Positions 33,015-43,107 of a stretch of 64,000 nt of DNA are shown one piece after another. The DNA lies in assembly GCF_049195245.1 (NCBI RefSeq), contig NZ_JBMIRR010000023.1, positions 62,001 through 126,000 on the forward strand, in the 5' to 3' direction. This DNA is from Arenimonas sp049195245. Its GTDB lineage: Bacteria > Pseudomonadota > Gammaproteobacteria > Xanthomonadales > Xanthomonadaceae. How positions within the stretch are numbered: the stretch's first letter is position 1; the number at the start of each line of letters is the position of its first letter. The notes under the pieces are model-generated. The model was not told the origin of the DNA. It made no database searches and saw only the letters and a list, made by a program, of their open reading frames with translations. The position numbers and the translations under genes are program-made.

Positions 33015-33866
33015 ATGAAAGCAAGCTTCGAGGAGGAGGTGATCGCACTGCGGGACGCGGGCGCCGGCAGGCCTGCCGCGACGGACACGGGCTCGCGTCC
33101 GCTCGCGGCCGCCGCGGCACTGTGGTTCGGCGTGGCGGCGCTGGGGCAGTGGCTGTTCGTGGCCTACATCGTCGGCTTCTACGGCCGCGCCACCTGGGCA
33201 GGACGGCTGCAGGACTTCAACCAGGTGCTGCCCGAGGGCCACGTGCCGGGCGATACCGTAGGCAATGCCGCGGTGCTGGTGCACGTGCTGCTGGCGGCGG
33301 TGGTGATGGGTGGCGGCGCGCTGCAGCTGGTGGCCGCGATCCGGCGCCGCTGGCCCGCCTTCCATCGCTGGAATGGTCGGATCTATCTGCCGGTGGTGGT
33401 GCTGGTGGCGCTGGCGGGCGCCTACATGATCCTGGTGCGGGGCGAGGGTCCCGACCTGCGCGATGCCGGCATCCTGCTCAACGCCGCCTGGGTGCTGGCC
33501 TGCGCGGCAATGACCTTGCGGCAGGCGCTGGCGCGGCGGCTCGACGCGCACCGGCGCTGGGCGCTGCGGCTGTTCCTGGCGGCCTCGGCGGTGTGGTTCT
33601 TCCGGGTCGGCCTGATGTTCTGGATCCTGGTCAACCAGGGGCCGGTGGGTTTCGACCCGGAAACCTTCACCGGACCCTTCCTGGTGTTCCTGAGTTTCGC
33701 GCAGACGCTGCTGCCGCTGGCGGTGCTCGAGCTGTACCTGCGTGCCCGCGACCGCGGCAGCCGCGCGGCGCGGATCACGATGGCCGGCGTGCTGGGGCTG
33801 TGCGCCCTCGCCACCGCCACCGGCATCTTCGCGGCGACGATGATGCTGTGGTTGCCGCACCTCTGA
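33015..33866 (+). CDS. DUF2306-type membrane protein
   Basis: The 283-residue protein has a soluble N-terminus of about 35 residues and about seven transmembrane helices. Conserved features include HVLLAAVVMGGGALQLV, FHRWNGRIYL and AHRRWALRLFLAAS, with the histidines that recur in DUF2306-type proteins and could bind heme or metal. The ATG at 33015 has GGGAGG upstream. It lies 50 nt before the LytS-type kinase gene on the same strand and may share its transcript. Confidence 0.8.
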   Translation: MKASFEEEVIALRDAGAGRPAATDTGSRPLAAAAALWFGVAALGQWLFVAYIVGFYGRATWAGRLQDFNQVLPEGHVPGDTVGNAAVLVHVLLAAVVMGGGALQLVAAIRRRWPAFHRWNGRIYLPVVVLVALAGAYMILVRGEGPDLRDAGILLNAAWVLACAAMTLRQALARRLDAHRRWALRLFLAASAVWFFRVGLMFWILVNQGPVGFDPETFTGPFLVFLSFAQTLLPLAVLELYLRARDRGSRAARITMAGVLGLCALATATGIFAATMMLWLPHL

Positions 33867-33916
33867 CGCCGGTCGCGGGCGCTTGCCGCGGCCCGCATCG
33901 CTGCTATCTTCCCGGC

Positions 33917-35002
33917 ATGGCCACCGACCTCCCGCCCGCCGAACCGCAGGGCCTCCGGCGCATCTTCGCCTGGCGCCGCATGCGCATCGTGCTGGCGATC
34001 GGGTTCGGGCTGAGCCTGCTGCTGGTGCTGGGCTGGCGCGCCTCGTACGCGGTGCTGCTGGCACGGCTGCTGCTGACGGGCTTCGGCCTGCTGCTGGTGT
34101 TTGGCCTGTTCGAACGCTGGCCGCGCCGGCTGCCGCGCTGGCTGGCGCGCTGGACGCTGCAGGTGGTCGCGGTGGCGGTGTTCTCGCCGCCCCTGGTGAT
34201 GGGGGTGTACACGCTGACCACGCTGGACTACCCCGAACCCTGGTACCTGGATACCGAAGGCCGCGTGCAGGGCTTCATCATGATCACGTTCCTGTCGCTG
34301 CTGATCGCGCCCTGGGTGGCAATCACCGCGCTGATGGGGCAGATCCGCGGCCAGGCCGAACGCCAGGCCCTGGCCTTCGAACTCGAACGCAGCCAGTTCG
34401 CGCGGCGCGAGGCCGATGCGCGGCTGCAGCGGCTGCAGGCGCAGGTCGAGCCGCACTTCCTGTTCAACACGCTGGCCAACGTGCGCGAACTGGTGGATTC
34501 GGGCTCGCCACAGGCCTCGCAGGTGCTGGGCAGCCTGATCGCCTACCTGCGCGCCGCGGTGCCGCGCCTGCACCAGCACACCTCCACCCTGGGCCAGGAG
34601 CTGGACCTGGTGCGCGCGTACCTGGAGGTGATGCACATGCGCATGCCCGATCGCCTGCAGTACGCGCTGCACGTGGACGCGGCGCTGCTGGCGCGGCCCT
34701 GCCCGCCGATGGCGCTGCTGACCCTGGTGGAAAATGCGGTGCGGCACGGCATCGACCCGGGCGAGGAGGGCGGCCGCATCGATGTACATGTGCGCGAGCG
34801 CGCCGGTGTCGTGCAGGTCCAGGTCAGCGACACCGGCGTGGGGCTGCAGGCCTCGCACGGCGGTCTCGGCACCGGCCTGGCCAATCTTCGCGAACGCCTG
34901 CAGCTGGCCTACGGCGACCGGGCCCGGCTGGCCGTGTCGCCGGCACGCCCGCGCGGCGTCGATGCCACGCTGGAATACCCCGTCGAGGACCCGCCGGCAT
35001 GA
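33917..35002 (+). CDS. LytS/AlgZ-type sensor histidine kinase
   Basis: The 361-residue kinase has four hydrophobic helices (about 20-150), a coiled-coil and a His_kinase domain with the phospho-acceptor in LQAQVEPHFLFNTLANVREL. The HATPase domain has LVENAVRHG, DTGVGLQ and GTGLANLRERL. It overlaps the LytTR regulator gene by 4 nt, so the two form one system. Members often regulate envelope, polysaccharide or motility genes. The ligand is unknown. Confidence 0.93.
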   Translation: MATDLPPAEPQGLRRIFAWRRMRIVLAIGFGLSLLLVLGWRASYAVLLARLLLTGFGLLLVFGLFERWPRRLPRWLARWTLQVVAVAVFSPPLVMGVYTLTTLDYPEPWYLDTEGRVQGFIMITFLSLLIAPWVAITALMGQIRGQAERQALAFELERSQFARREADARLQRLQAQVEPHFLFNTLANVRELVDSGSPQASQVLGSLIAYLRAAVPRLHQHTSTLGQELDLVRAYLEVMHMRMPDRLQYALHVDAALLARPCPPMALLTLVENAVRHGIDPGEEGGRIDVHVRERAGVVQVQVSDTGVGLQASHGGLGTGLANLRERLQLAYGDRARLAVSPARPRGVDATLEYPVEDPPA

Positions 35003-35784
35003 GCCACACGCACCCCACCGCCCTGGTCGCCGACGACGAACCGCTGCTGCGCAAGGCCCTGCTGCGCCAGCTGGCCGAGGCCTGGCCGCAGCTGCAGGTG
35101 GTGGCGCAGGCCCGCAACGGCCGCGAGGCACTGGCGATGTTCGAAGCCCACCGCCCCGACGTCTGCTTCCTGGACGTGCAGATGCCCGGCATCAGCGGCG
35201 TGGATGCCGCGCGCGTGATCGGCGCGCGCGCGCAGCTGGTGTTCGTCACGGCCTTCGACCAGTACGCGCTGCAGGCCTTCGAACACGGCGCCCTGGATTA
35301 TCTGGTCAAGCCGGTGGAGCCCGCACGCCTGGCCGCCACCGTGGCGCGCCTGCAGGCGCGACTGCGCGAGGCCACGCCGCGGCCCGATACCGAGGCCCTG
35401 CTGGACCAGCTCGAGGCCCGGCTGCGTGGCGATGCCGCGCCCGCCCCGCTGCGCTGGATCCGTGCCTCGGTCGGCAGCACGCTGCACCTGGTGCCGGTCG
35501 AGGACATCGACTACCTGCGCTCGGACGAGAAGTACACGCGCATTGCCTGGCGCGGCGACGAAGGCCGTGCCAGCGAAACCCTGGTGCGAACGCCGCTGCG
35601 CGAGCTGGCCGCCCAGCTCGATCCGACGCAGTTCGTGCAGGTGCACCGCTCGGTGGTGGTGAACCTGCGCTCGATCAGCCGCGTGCAGCGGGGCGACAAC
35701 GAGACCGCCAGCATCCACCTCAAGGGCCGGCCGGAAGTGCTGCCGGTCAGCCGCAGCTACCTGCATCATTTCCGGCAGATGTAG
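34999..35784 (+). CDS. LytTR-family response regulator
   Basis: The 261-residue regulator has a receiver domain (ALVADDEPLLRK, Asp in VCFLDVQMPG, Lys in YLVKPVE). A LytTR DNA-binding domain (about 155-260) contains VEDIDYLRSDEKYTRIAW and QVHRSVVVNLRSI. It overlaps the kinase gene by 4 nt and is the cognate partner. It resembles AlgR/MrkE-type regulators in architecture. Target sites cannot be predicted here. Confidence 0.94.
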   Translation: MSHTHPTALVADDEPLLRKALLRQLAEAWPQLQVVAQARNGREALAMFEAHRPDVCFLDVQMPGISGVDAARVIGARAQLVFVTAFDQYALQAFEHGALDYLVKPVEPARLAATVARLQARLREATPRPDTEALLDQLEARLRGDAAPAPLRWIRASVGSTLHLVPVEDIDYLRSDEKYTRIAWRGDEGRASETLVRTPLRELAAQLDPTQFVQVHRSVVVNLRSISRVQRGDNETASIHLKGRPEVLPVSRSYLHHFRQM

Positions 35785-35854
35785 GCCGAAGGCAACTTGT
35801 CAGGCCCGGCCCCATCGCGCACAGTGCCGCTTGGTCCGGACCAGGGGTGGGAAG

Positions 35855-37894
35855 ATGCACAAGACGGCATTCCTCGCGGTACTGATGCTGGCGGCGGCAC
35901 CCGCGCTGGCCCAGACCGAAAGCTATTCGGTAGTCACCGGCGGCAACACCGTCGGCCGCGTGATCGCCGACAACCAGGGCGGCCAGGTCACGCTCGAGTA
36001 CGACGTCAAGAACAATGGCCGCGGCCCGACCATGGCCGAGCGCCTCACGCTCGATGCCCAGGGCCTGCCCAGCGCCTGGACGCTGACCGGCACCACCACC
36101 TTCGGCAGCAAGGTGGACGAGAGCTTCGCGCTTGCCGGGGGCCAGGCGCGCTGGAAGGATTCGGCGGGCGAAGGCCAGGCGGCCGCGCCGCAGCCGGTGC
36201 TGTACGTGGGCCAGAACGCCAGCCCCTGGGCGCTGGGCATCTATGCCCGCGCCCTGCTGGCCGACAGCGACCAGCGCGTGCCGGTGCTGCCGGCCGGAGA
36301 GCTGACGCTCGACACCGGCGACACGATCGACGTCGGCGAGGGCGCGAAGAAGCTGACGGTGCGCCAGTACGCCATCAACGGCCTGGACATCGACCCGGCC
36401 TACGTGCTGATGGATGCGCAGCAGCGCTTGTTCGCGGTCATCTCGCCCAGTGCCGTGACGGTGCGCCAGGGTTACGAGTCCGAGGAAGTGCGCCTGCGCG
36501 GCATCGCCGCCGACCTGGGCAAGCAGCGCCTGAAGGACATCCAGGCCCGCACCGCGCACCGCTACGACGCGCCGGTGCGCATCCGCAACGTGCGCGTGTT
36601 CGATCCGCGCACGCTGGCCCTGGGCGAGCCCGCCAGCGTGCTGGTGCACGGCCGCCACATCGCCAGCGTGCAGCCGCTGGACGCGCCGGCCTCGCCCGGC
36701 GAGGTGCTGATCGACGGCGAAGGCGGCACCCTGGTCGCCGGCCTGCACGAGATGCACGCCCACACCGGCGACGACGATGCGCTGTTGAACCTGGCCGCCG
36801 GCGTCACCTCGATGCGCGACATGGGCAATGACAACGCGGTGCTGGCCGAAGTGATCGCCTCCATCGACAACGGCACCCTGGCTGGTCCGCGCATCACCCG
36901 CAGCGGCTTCATCGAAGGCAAGAGCCCCTACAACTCCAACAACGGCATCCTGGTGGACAGCGAGGCCGAGGCCCTGGCCGCCGTGCGCTGGTACGCGGCG
37001 CGCGGCTACGAGCAGGTGAAGCTGTACAACAGCATGAACCCGGCCTGGTCGGCGGCCGCGGCGAAAGAGGCGCACCGGCTGGGCCTGCGGGTAGCCGGCC
37101 ACGTGCCCGCGTTTTCCAACGCCGATGCGATGATCGACGCCGGCTACGACGAGCTGACCCACATCAACCAGATCATGCTGGGCTGGGTGCTGACGCCGGA
37201 GGAAGACACGCGCACCCTGCTGCGGCTCACCGCGCTCAAGCGGCTGGCCACGCTGGACCTGGCCTCGCCGAGGGTGCAGCGCACCCTGGACCACATCGTC
37301 GCGCGCAAGGTGGCGGTCGAGCCCACCATCGCCATCCACGAATCGCTGCTGCTGACCCGCAACGGCGAAACCCCGCGTGGCCAGGTGGACTACCTCGACC
37401 ACCTGCCGGTGGGCGCGCAGCGCGACGCCAAGCAGGCCTGGGCCGACATGTCCGCGCCCGGCGATGCCGAAGCCTATGCCGGCGCCTACGCGAAGATCCT
37501 GGAAGCGCTGCGCGAGCTGCGTCGTCGCGGCGTGCTGCTCATCCCGGGCACCGACCTGGGCGGCTCCTTCACCTTCCATCGCGAGCTGCAGCTGTTCGAG
37601 CAGATCGGCTACACGCCGGCGCAGGTACTGAAGCTGGCCACGCTGGACATGGCGGCCTACCTGCGCCAGGACCAGCAGTTGGGCTCGATCGAGCGCGGCA
37701 AGCTGGCCGACTTCTTCCTGGTGGCCGGCGATCCCACCGCCGACCTGCGTGCGATCAAGGCCATCCGCATGGTGGTCAAGGACGGCGTGGTGTATTTCCC
37801 CGCGGAAATCTACCCGCACTTCGGCATCCGTCCCTTCGCCGACGCACCGACGGTGCGCCTGCCGGCGGCCGACGCGGCTTCCGATGGCCGGTGA
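35855..37894 (+). CDS. Secreted amidohydrolase
   Basis: This 679-residue exported metal hydrolase has a signal peptide (HKTAFLAVLMLAAAPALA). An unassigned beta-rich region (about 20-230) precedes an imidazolonepropionase-like amidohydrolase domain. Metal-ligand motifs seen are EMHAHTG (H-x-H), GHVPAF, DELTHINQ and GTDLGG, followed by the C-terminal beta-strands (GKLADFFLVAGDP). Family members hydrolyse peptides or cyclic amides; the substrate is unknown. The start is taken at 35855 because it opens the signal peptide. The GNAT gene starts 11 nt before its stop. Confidence 0.88.
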   Translation: MHKTAFLAVLMLAAAPALAQTESYSVVTGGNTVGRVIADNQGGQVTLEYDVKNNGRGPTMAERLTLDAQGLPSAWTLTGTTTFGSKVDESFALAGGQARWKDSAGEGQAAAPQPVLYVGQNASPWALGIYARALLADSDQRVPVLPAGELTLDTGDTIDVGEGAKKLTVRQYAINGLDIDPAYVLMDAQQRLFAVISPSAVTVRQGYESEEVRLRGIAADLGKQRLKDIQARTAHRYDAPVRIRNVRVFDPRTLALGEPASVLVHGRHIASVQPLDAPASPGEVLIDGEGGTLVAGLHEMHAHTGDDDALLNLAAGVTSMRDMGNDNAVLAEVIASIDNGTLAGPRITRSGFIEGKSPYNSNNGILVDSEAEALAAVRWYAARGYEQVKLYNSMNPAWSAAAAKEAHRLGLRVAGHVPAFSNADAMIDAGYDELTHINQIMLGWVLTPEEDTRTLLRLTALKRLATLDLASPRVQRTLDHIVARKVAVEPTIAIHESLLLTRNGETPRGQVDYLDHLPVGAQRDAKQAWADMSAPGDAEAYAGAYAKILEALRELRRRGVLLIPGTDLGGSFTFHRELQLFEQIGYTPAQVLKLATLDMAAYLRQDQQLGSIERGKLADFFLVAGDPTADLRAIKAIRMVVKDGVVYFPAEIYPHFGIRPFADAPTVRLPAADAASDGR

Positions 37895-38408
37895 ACGCGG
37901 CACGCAGCTGAGGGATGCCGCGCCTGCGGATTTTCCGGCCATCCTTGCATTGAACGACGCCGAGGTGGCCCACACCAGCGCCATGGACATGGCGCGATTG
38001 CGGCAGCTGCACGGCTACGCGGGGTGGCACCGGGTAGCGGTGGTGGACGGTGCGGTCGCCGCGTTCCTGCTGGCGATGCGCGACGGCTGCGGCTACGTCA
38101 ATCCCAACTTCGACTGGTTCGCGGCGCGGTATCCGCGTTTCCTGTACGTGGACCGCGTGGTGGTTGGCGCCGGCTTCCAGGGCCTGGGCCTGGGCTCGCA
38201 GCTCTACCGTGAGCTGTTCGAACAGGCCCGCAGGCAGCAGGTGCCGGTGATCGCGTGCGAGTACAACCTGCAGCCGCCCAATGCGGCCTCGCAGGCCTTC
38301 CATGACCGGTTCGGCTTTCGCGAAGTCGGCAGCCAGTGGCTCGACGGCGGCGCCAAGCGCGTGTCGCTGCAGGTGGCCGAACTCACCTCGTCCGCGCCGG
38401 ACGCGTGA
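37884..38408 (+). CDS. GNAT-family N-acetyltransferase
   Basis: The 174-residue protein has the acetyl-CoA-binding segment VDRVVVGAGFQGLGLGSQLYRELFEQAR, and a later N-A-x-x-x-F-x-x-R-F-G-F segment (NAASQAFHDRFGF). The ATG at 37884 overlaps the amidohydrolase by 11 nt, indicating one transcript. The acceptor substrate is unknown. Confidence 0.88.
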   Translation: MAGERGTQLRDAAPADFPAILALNDAEVAHTSAMDMARLRQLHGYAGWHRVAVVDGAVAAFLLAMRDGCGYVNPNFDWFAARYPRFLYVDRVVVGAGFQGLGLGSQLYRELFEQARRQQVPVIACEYNLQPPNAASQAFHDRFGFREVGSQWLDGGAKRVSLQVAELTSSAPDA

Positions 38409-38510
38409 AGCCCGCGTGCAGGACGAAGCCGCGCGCTGGCGGCGCGGGACGGCCGGTGTAGGATTGAAGCCATCGGGGTCCGCGCACCCCGTCCCCAGGA
38501 GATGCCCACG

Positions 38511-40125
<1,615 letters not shown>

Positions 40126-40133
<8 letters not shown>

Positions 40134-40917
40134 GGCCGGCACCGCCTGCGCTTGAGTCGTCGTCTCCTTCAACCAGGGCGTAGCCCGGCGGCACTTCGCT
40201 GTCGAGCACGCCGGGCGCGATCGGGTCGTCGAACGTCAGCCGGTAATCGATCCGGATGCCACCGGGCGCGCCCAGCTGCATCTGCAGTGGCCAGCCATCC
40301 GCGTCGGCCCAGATTTCCATGCGCTGGCCCTTGATCTCCAGGGCCCAGCCGCGCGCGGGCCGGCCGTCGATCATGCGCGAGCCGGGCAGGGGCGTGGCCT
40401 GGCCCTGGAACTCGCGCAGTTCCTGCAGCCAGTCCGTGGACTCGCGCGCCGAGCCAGAGGCTTGCACCGGCGACACGATCGCCTGGCGGCTGTCGTGCAG
40501 CAGGGTCAGCACGCGACCGCGTACCGGGTCCACCACCACGCTCAGCTGCGCACCCACGTCGGTACGCAGGCGGCCGCGCGCGTCCATGCGGGTACGCGAG
40601 GTCGAGATCAGGTCGTCCTGATGCCACTGGCGGATGTCCAGGCTCAGCGTCTGGAAGTTGCGCAGACGCGCCTGCACGGCCGCGAACGCGTCACTTCCGC
40701 CCGACATCAGCGGCAGGCCCAGCACCAGCACCAGGGCCACGGCGGCGCTGGCCGTGGCGGCCCACCAGCCGCGTGCGCGCGCCGGCCGCCGCACGGGTTG
40801 CCGCAGCGCCTGCTGCAGCCGCAGCTGCGCGCGGTCGGTGGCGTCCTGGGGCACGTCGGCGGCGGCCTGCACGTGGCGGGCGAGGGCAGGCGAGAGTTCG
40901 GCGTCGTGGCGGCTCAT
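40126..40917 (-). CDS. Membrane-anchored LolA/RseB-like protein, putative anti-sigma partner
   Basis: This 263-residue protein has a cytoplasmic N-terminus of about 50 residues, one transmembrane helix (WWAATASAAVALVLVLGLPL) and a periplasmic domain. The domain starts FAAVQARLRNFQTLSLDIRQ, like the LolA/RseB lipoprotein-carrier fold. It overlaps the ECF sigma-factor stop by 4 nt, so the cytoplasmic part probably binds the sigma factor while the outer domain senses envelope lipids or stress. The role is inferred from fold and position. Confidence 0.78.
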
Positions 40918-41432
40918 GGCGTGGTCTCCGTGGTTTCGCCCAGCTGCGCTTCCATCCGGCGACGGGCGCGGTGCAGGCTGACGTTGACGTTGTTGGTGCT
41001 CAGGCCCAGGGCGAGGGCGATCTCGCCGATCTCCTGGTCCTGCAGGTAGCGCAGGGTGAAGCACTGCGCCTCGCGGGCCGACAGCGTGGCCAGGGCCGCG
41101 CGCAGCCGCCGGGCGCGCTGGTGTTCGATGCCGGCCTGTTCGGCCGAGGGCGCCGCGGACGGGGCCTGCGCGCGCCATTGCGGCAGCAGCTGCCACCAGC
41201 GGCGCACCTGCCGCAGCTGGTCGATGGCGCGACGGTTGGCGGCCGCGGTGAGGTAGGCGGGCCAGGACTGCACGTCCTGCGGCGGCGCTTCGATCAGGCG
41301 CAGGAAGACGTCCTGCTGCACGTCCTCGGCCTGGGCGCGGTCGCCCAGCACGCGATAGGCCACGCGGAAAACCAGTGCGCCGTGCAGGCGCACCAGGGCG
41401 TCGGGCGAATCGTCCGGGAAGGCGTCGGTCAC
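40914..41432 (-). CDS. ECF RNA polymerase sigma factor
   Basis: The 172-residue sigma factor has region 2 (about 20-85: YRVLGDRAQAEDVQQDVFLRLIE, then AYLTAAANRRAIDQLRQ) and region 4 (about 110-165: LSAREAQCFTLRYLQDQEIGEIALALGLSTNNVNVSLHRARRRME). The GTG at 41432 is chosen because AAGGAGCAACTCC gives an ideal ribosome-binding site; an ATG at 41468 lies upstream without one. It overlaps the LolA-like partner gene. A divergent pair of matching promoters at 41498-41567 points to autoregulation and control of the adjacent serine hydrolase. Confidence 0.9.
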   Translation of the reverse strand: MTDAFPDDSPDALVRLHGALVFRVAYRVLGDRAQAEDVQQDVFLRLIEAPPQDVQSWPAYLTAAANRRAIDQLRQVRRWWQLLPQWRAQAPSAAPSAEQAGIEHQRARRLRAALATLSAREAQCFTLRYLQDQEIGEIALALGLSTNNVNVSLHRARRRMEAQLGETTETTP

Positions 41433-41497
41433 GGAGTTGCTCCTTACGGGCCAGGACAAGGATGACATCGCGGGTCCCTGGGTGGGTGTCTGTCCGG

Positions 41498-41525
41498 ATG
41501 ACGCGCGGGAGCGCCGGAACTTACA
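41498..41525 (-). promoter_or_regulatory. ECF promoter of the sigma operon
   Basis: Read on the minus strand, TGTAAG (41525-41520) and CGTCAT (41503-41498) are separated by 16 nt. They fit an ECF-type -35/-10 pair for the gene starting at 41432. The element is nearly identical to the divergent promoter at 41540-41567. Confidence 0.65.
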
Positions 41526-41539
41526 TCCCGTTTTCCGGC

Positions 41540-41567
41540 TGTAAGTTGCCGCCCTTCCGTGCGTCAT
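41540..41567 (+). promoter_or_regulatory. ECF promoter of the serine hydrolase gene
   Basis: TGTAAG (41540-41545) and CGTCAT (41562-41567) are separated by 16 nt, 26 nt before the ATG at 41594. Flanking bases (CATCCGG-x-CAGACA) are also shared with the oppositely oriented promoter, so both are probably read by the sigma factor at 40914-41432. Confidence 0.65.
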
Positions 41568-41593
41568 CCGGGCAGACATCCGAGGAGACCGCC

Positions 41594-42835
41594 ATGCAAC
41601 GTACGACCGAACGTTTTTGCCGCGTGCTGATCGCGTCCACCGTCACCCTGGTCCTGGCGATGCAGGCGGGGGCCGCGACCGGGCTTCCCGTGCCGGCGGC
41701 GGCCCGCATCGAGCCCGCGCCACTGCCTGCGCCCGCGGACGTGGACGCCGCGATGCTCCGGGCGATGTCGGCCACCGGCGCCCGCGGCCTGGCCCTGGCC
41801 GTGGTGGACGGTGGCCGCGTGGTGAGCGTGCACGCGCACGGCGAACGCAATGCCGCCGGCGAGCCGCTGCAGGCAAGTACCGTGATGTACGGCGCGTCGC
41901 TCACCAAGACCGTGTTCGCCTACACCGTGATGCAGCTGGTGGACGAGGGCAGGCTGGACCTGGACCGGCCCATCGCCGAGTACCTGGACCGGCCGCTGCC
42001 CGACTATCCGGCCGAAGACCGCTACGGGCCGTGGCCCGACCTGGCGTCGGATCCGCGCTGGCGCCGGCTGACGGCGCGCATGCTGCTGACGCACTCGGCG
42101 GGCTTCGCCAACTTCGCCTTCGTCGAGCCCGACGGCAAGCTGCGTTTCCACTTCGAGCCAGGTCAGCGCTACGCCTACTCGGGCGAAGGCCTGATCCTGC
42201 TGCAGTTCGTGCTCGAGCGGGGACTGGGCCTGGACCTGGGCGAAGAAATGCAGCGCCGCGTCTTCGCGCCGCTGGGCATGAAGGACACCGGCATGATGTG
42301 GCGGCCGGCCTTCGCCGCCAACCTGGCGGACGGGTGGCGCGCCGATGGCAGCGTCGAGCCGCATGACGAGCGCAGCGTGCCGCGGGCGGCGGGCTCGATG
42401 GACACCAGCATCGCCGACATCGCTCGGTTCGCGGCGGCCCTGGTTCGCGGCGACTCACTGTCGCAGGAAGCGCACACCGAGCTTTGGCGCGCGCAGCGGC
42501 CCATCACCACGGCCACCCAGTTCCCCTCGCTGCAGCCCGAGCTGCCGCAGGATCAGCGCATCCAGGACCTGCACGCCAGCCTTGGGGCCATCCGTTTCAC
42601 CGGGCCGCAGGGGCCGGGCCTGTACAAGGGCGGGCACAACGATTCCACCGGCAACACCATGGTGTGCCTGCAGCGCGGCCAGCGCTGTGTGGTGATCCTG
42701 TCCAACGATGTGCGCGCCGAGCCCGCGTTTCCCTGCCTGGTGCGCGCCATCCTTGGCGACACCGCTGTGCCGTGGCGCTGGGAGTACGGCGCGATGGTGT
42801 TCACGCCGGCCCCGCAGACCTGCGGCCGGCCCTGA
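41594..42835 (+). CDS. Secreted serine hydrolase, beta-lactamase class C-like
   Basis: This 413-residue exported protein has a signal peptide (RVLIASTVTLVLAMQAGAA) and a penicillin-binding-protein-like fold. The nucleophile motif SLTK lies at about residue 100, YSGEG stands in the Y-x-N position, and GGHND in the K-T-G position. These variants resemble esterases and D-aminopeptidases more than true beta-lactamases, so antibiotic hydrolysis is uncertain. It is preceded by the ECF promoter at 41540. It converges with the CsbD gene, 2 nt apart. Confidence 0.87.
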   Translation: MQRTTERFCRVLIASTVTLVLAMQAGAATGLPVPAAARIEPAPLPAPADVDAAMLRAMSATGARGLALAVVDGGRVVSVHAHGERNAAGEPLQASTVMYGASLTKTVFAYTVMQLVDEGRLDLDRPIAEYLDRPLPDYPAEDRYGPWPDLASDPRWRRLTARMLLTHSAGFANFAFVEPDGKLRFHFEPGQRYAYSGEGLILLQFVLERGLGLDLGEEMQRRVFAPLGMKDTGMMWRPAFAANLADGWRADGSVEPHDERSVPRAAGSMDTSIADIARFAAALVRGDSLSQEAHTELWRAQRPITTATQFPSLQPELPQDQRIQDLHASLGAIRFTGPQGPGLYKGGHNDSTGNTMVCLQRGQRCVVILSNDVRAEPAFPCLVRAILGDTAVPWRWEYGAMVFTPAPQTCGRP

Positions 42836-42837
42836 AC

Positions 42838-43026
42838 TCAGTCGTCCTTGCGCACCGCGTTGCGGACGGCGTCGCTGGCCTTGCCGATATTGTTCTGCAC
42901 CTTGCCGACGTTCTTCTCGACCTTGCCTTCGAGCTCGGTGGACTTGTCGCCGGTGATCTTGCCGACCACTTCCTTGACGGTGCCCTTGACCTGGTGCGCG
43001 GTACCTTCCTTGCGGTTCTTGTCCAT
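42838..43026 (-). CDS. CsbD family stress protein
   Basis: The 62-residue acidic/basic-rich protein has the CsbD layout: HQVKGTVKEVVGKITGDKSTELEGKVEKNVGKVQN. CsbD-like proteins are small general-stress proteins of unknown mechanism. The start at 43026 has GGAGACCC before the ATG; the longer frame to 43056 is not needed. It is probably monocistronic. Confidence 0.9.
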   Translation of the reverse strand: MDKNRKEGTAHQVKGTVKEVVGKITGDKSTELEGKVEKNVGKVQNNIGKASDAVRNAVRKDD

Positions 43027-43107
43027 GACGGGTCTCCTCGCTGCGGAATGCAGCAAGGCCAGTATCGATGCGGACGATGTACCGGCCCGAAACGCCCCGC
43101 GCGGCCT

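Noticed and set aside
31221..34064. Minus-strand open frame of 947 codons
   Set aside because: It runs antisense across three supported genes with Arg/Ala/Gly-rich low-complexity translation and no recognisable domain.
41594..42835. True class C beta-lactamase
   Set aside because: SLTK is present, but the Y-x-N and K-T-G positions read YSG and GGHND, closer to esterases and peptidases.
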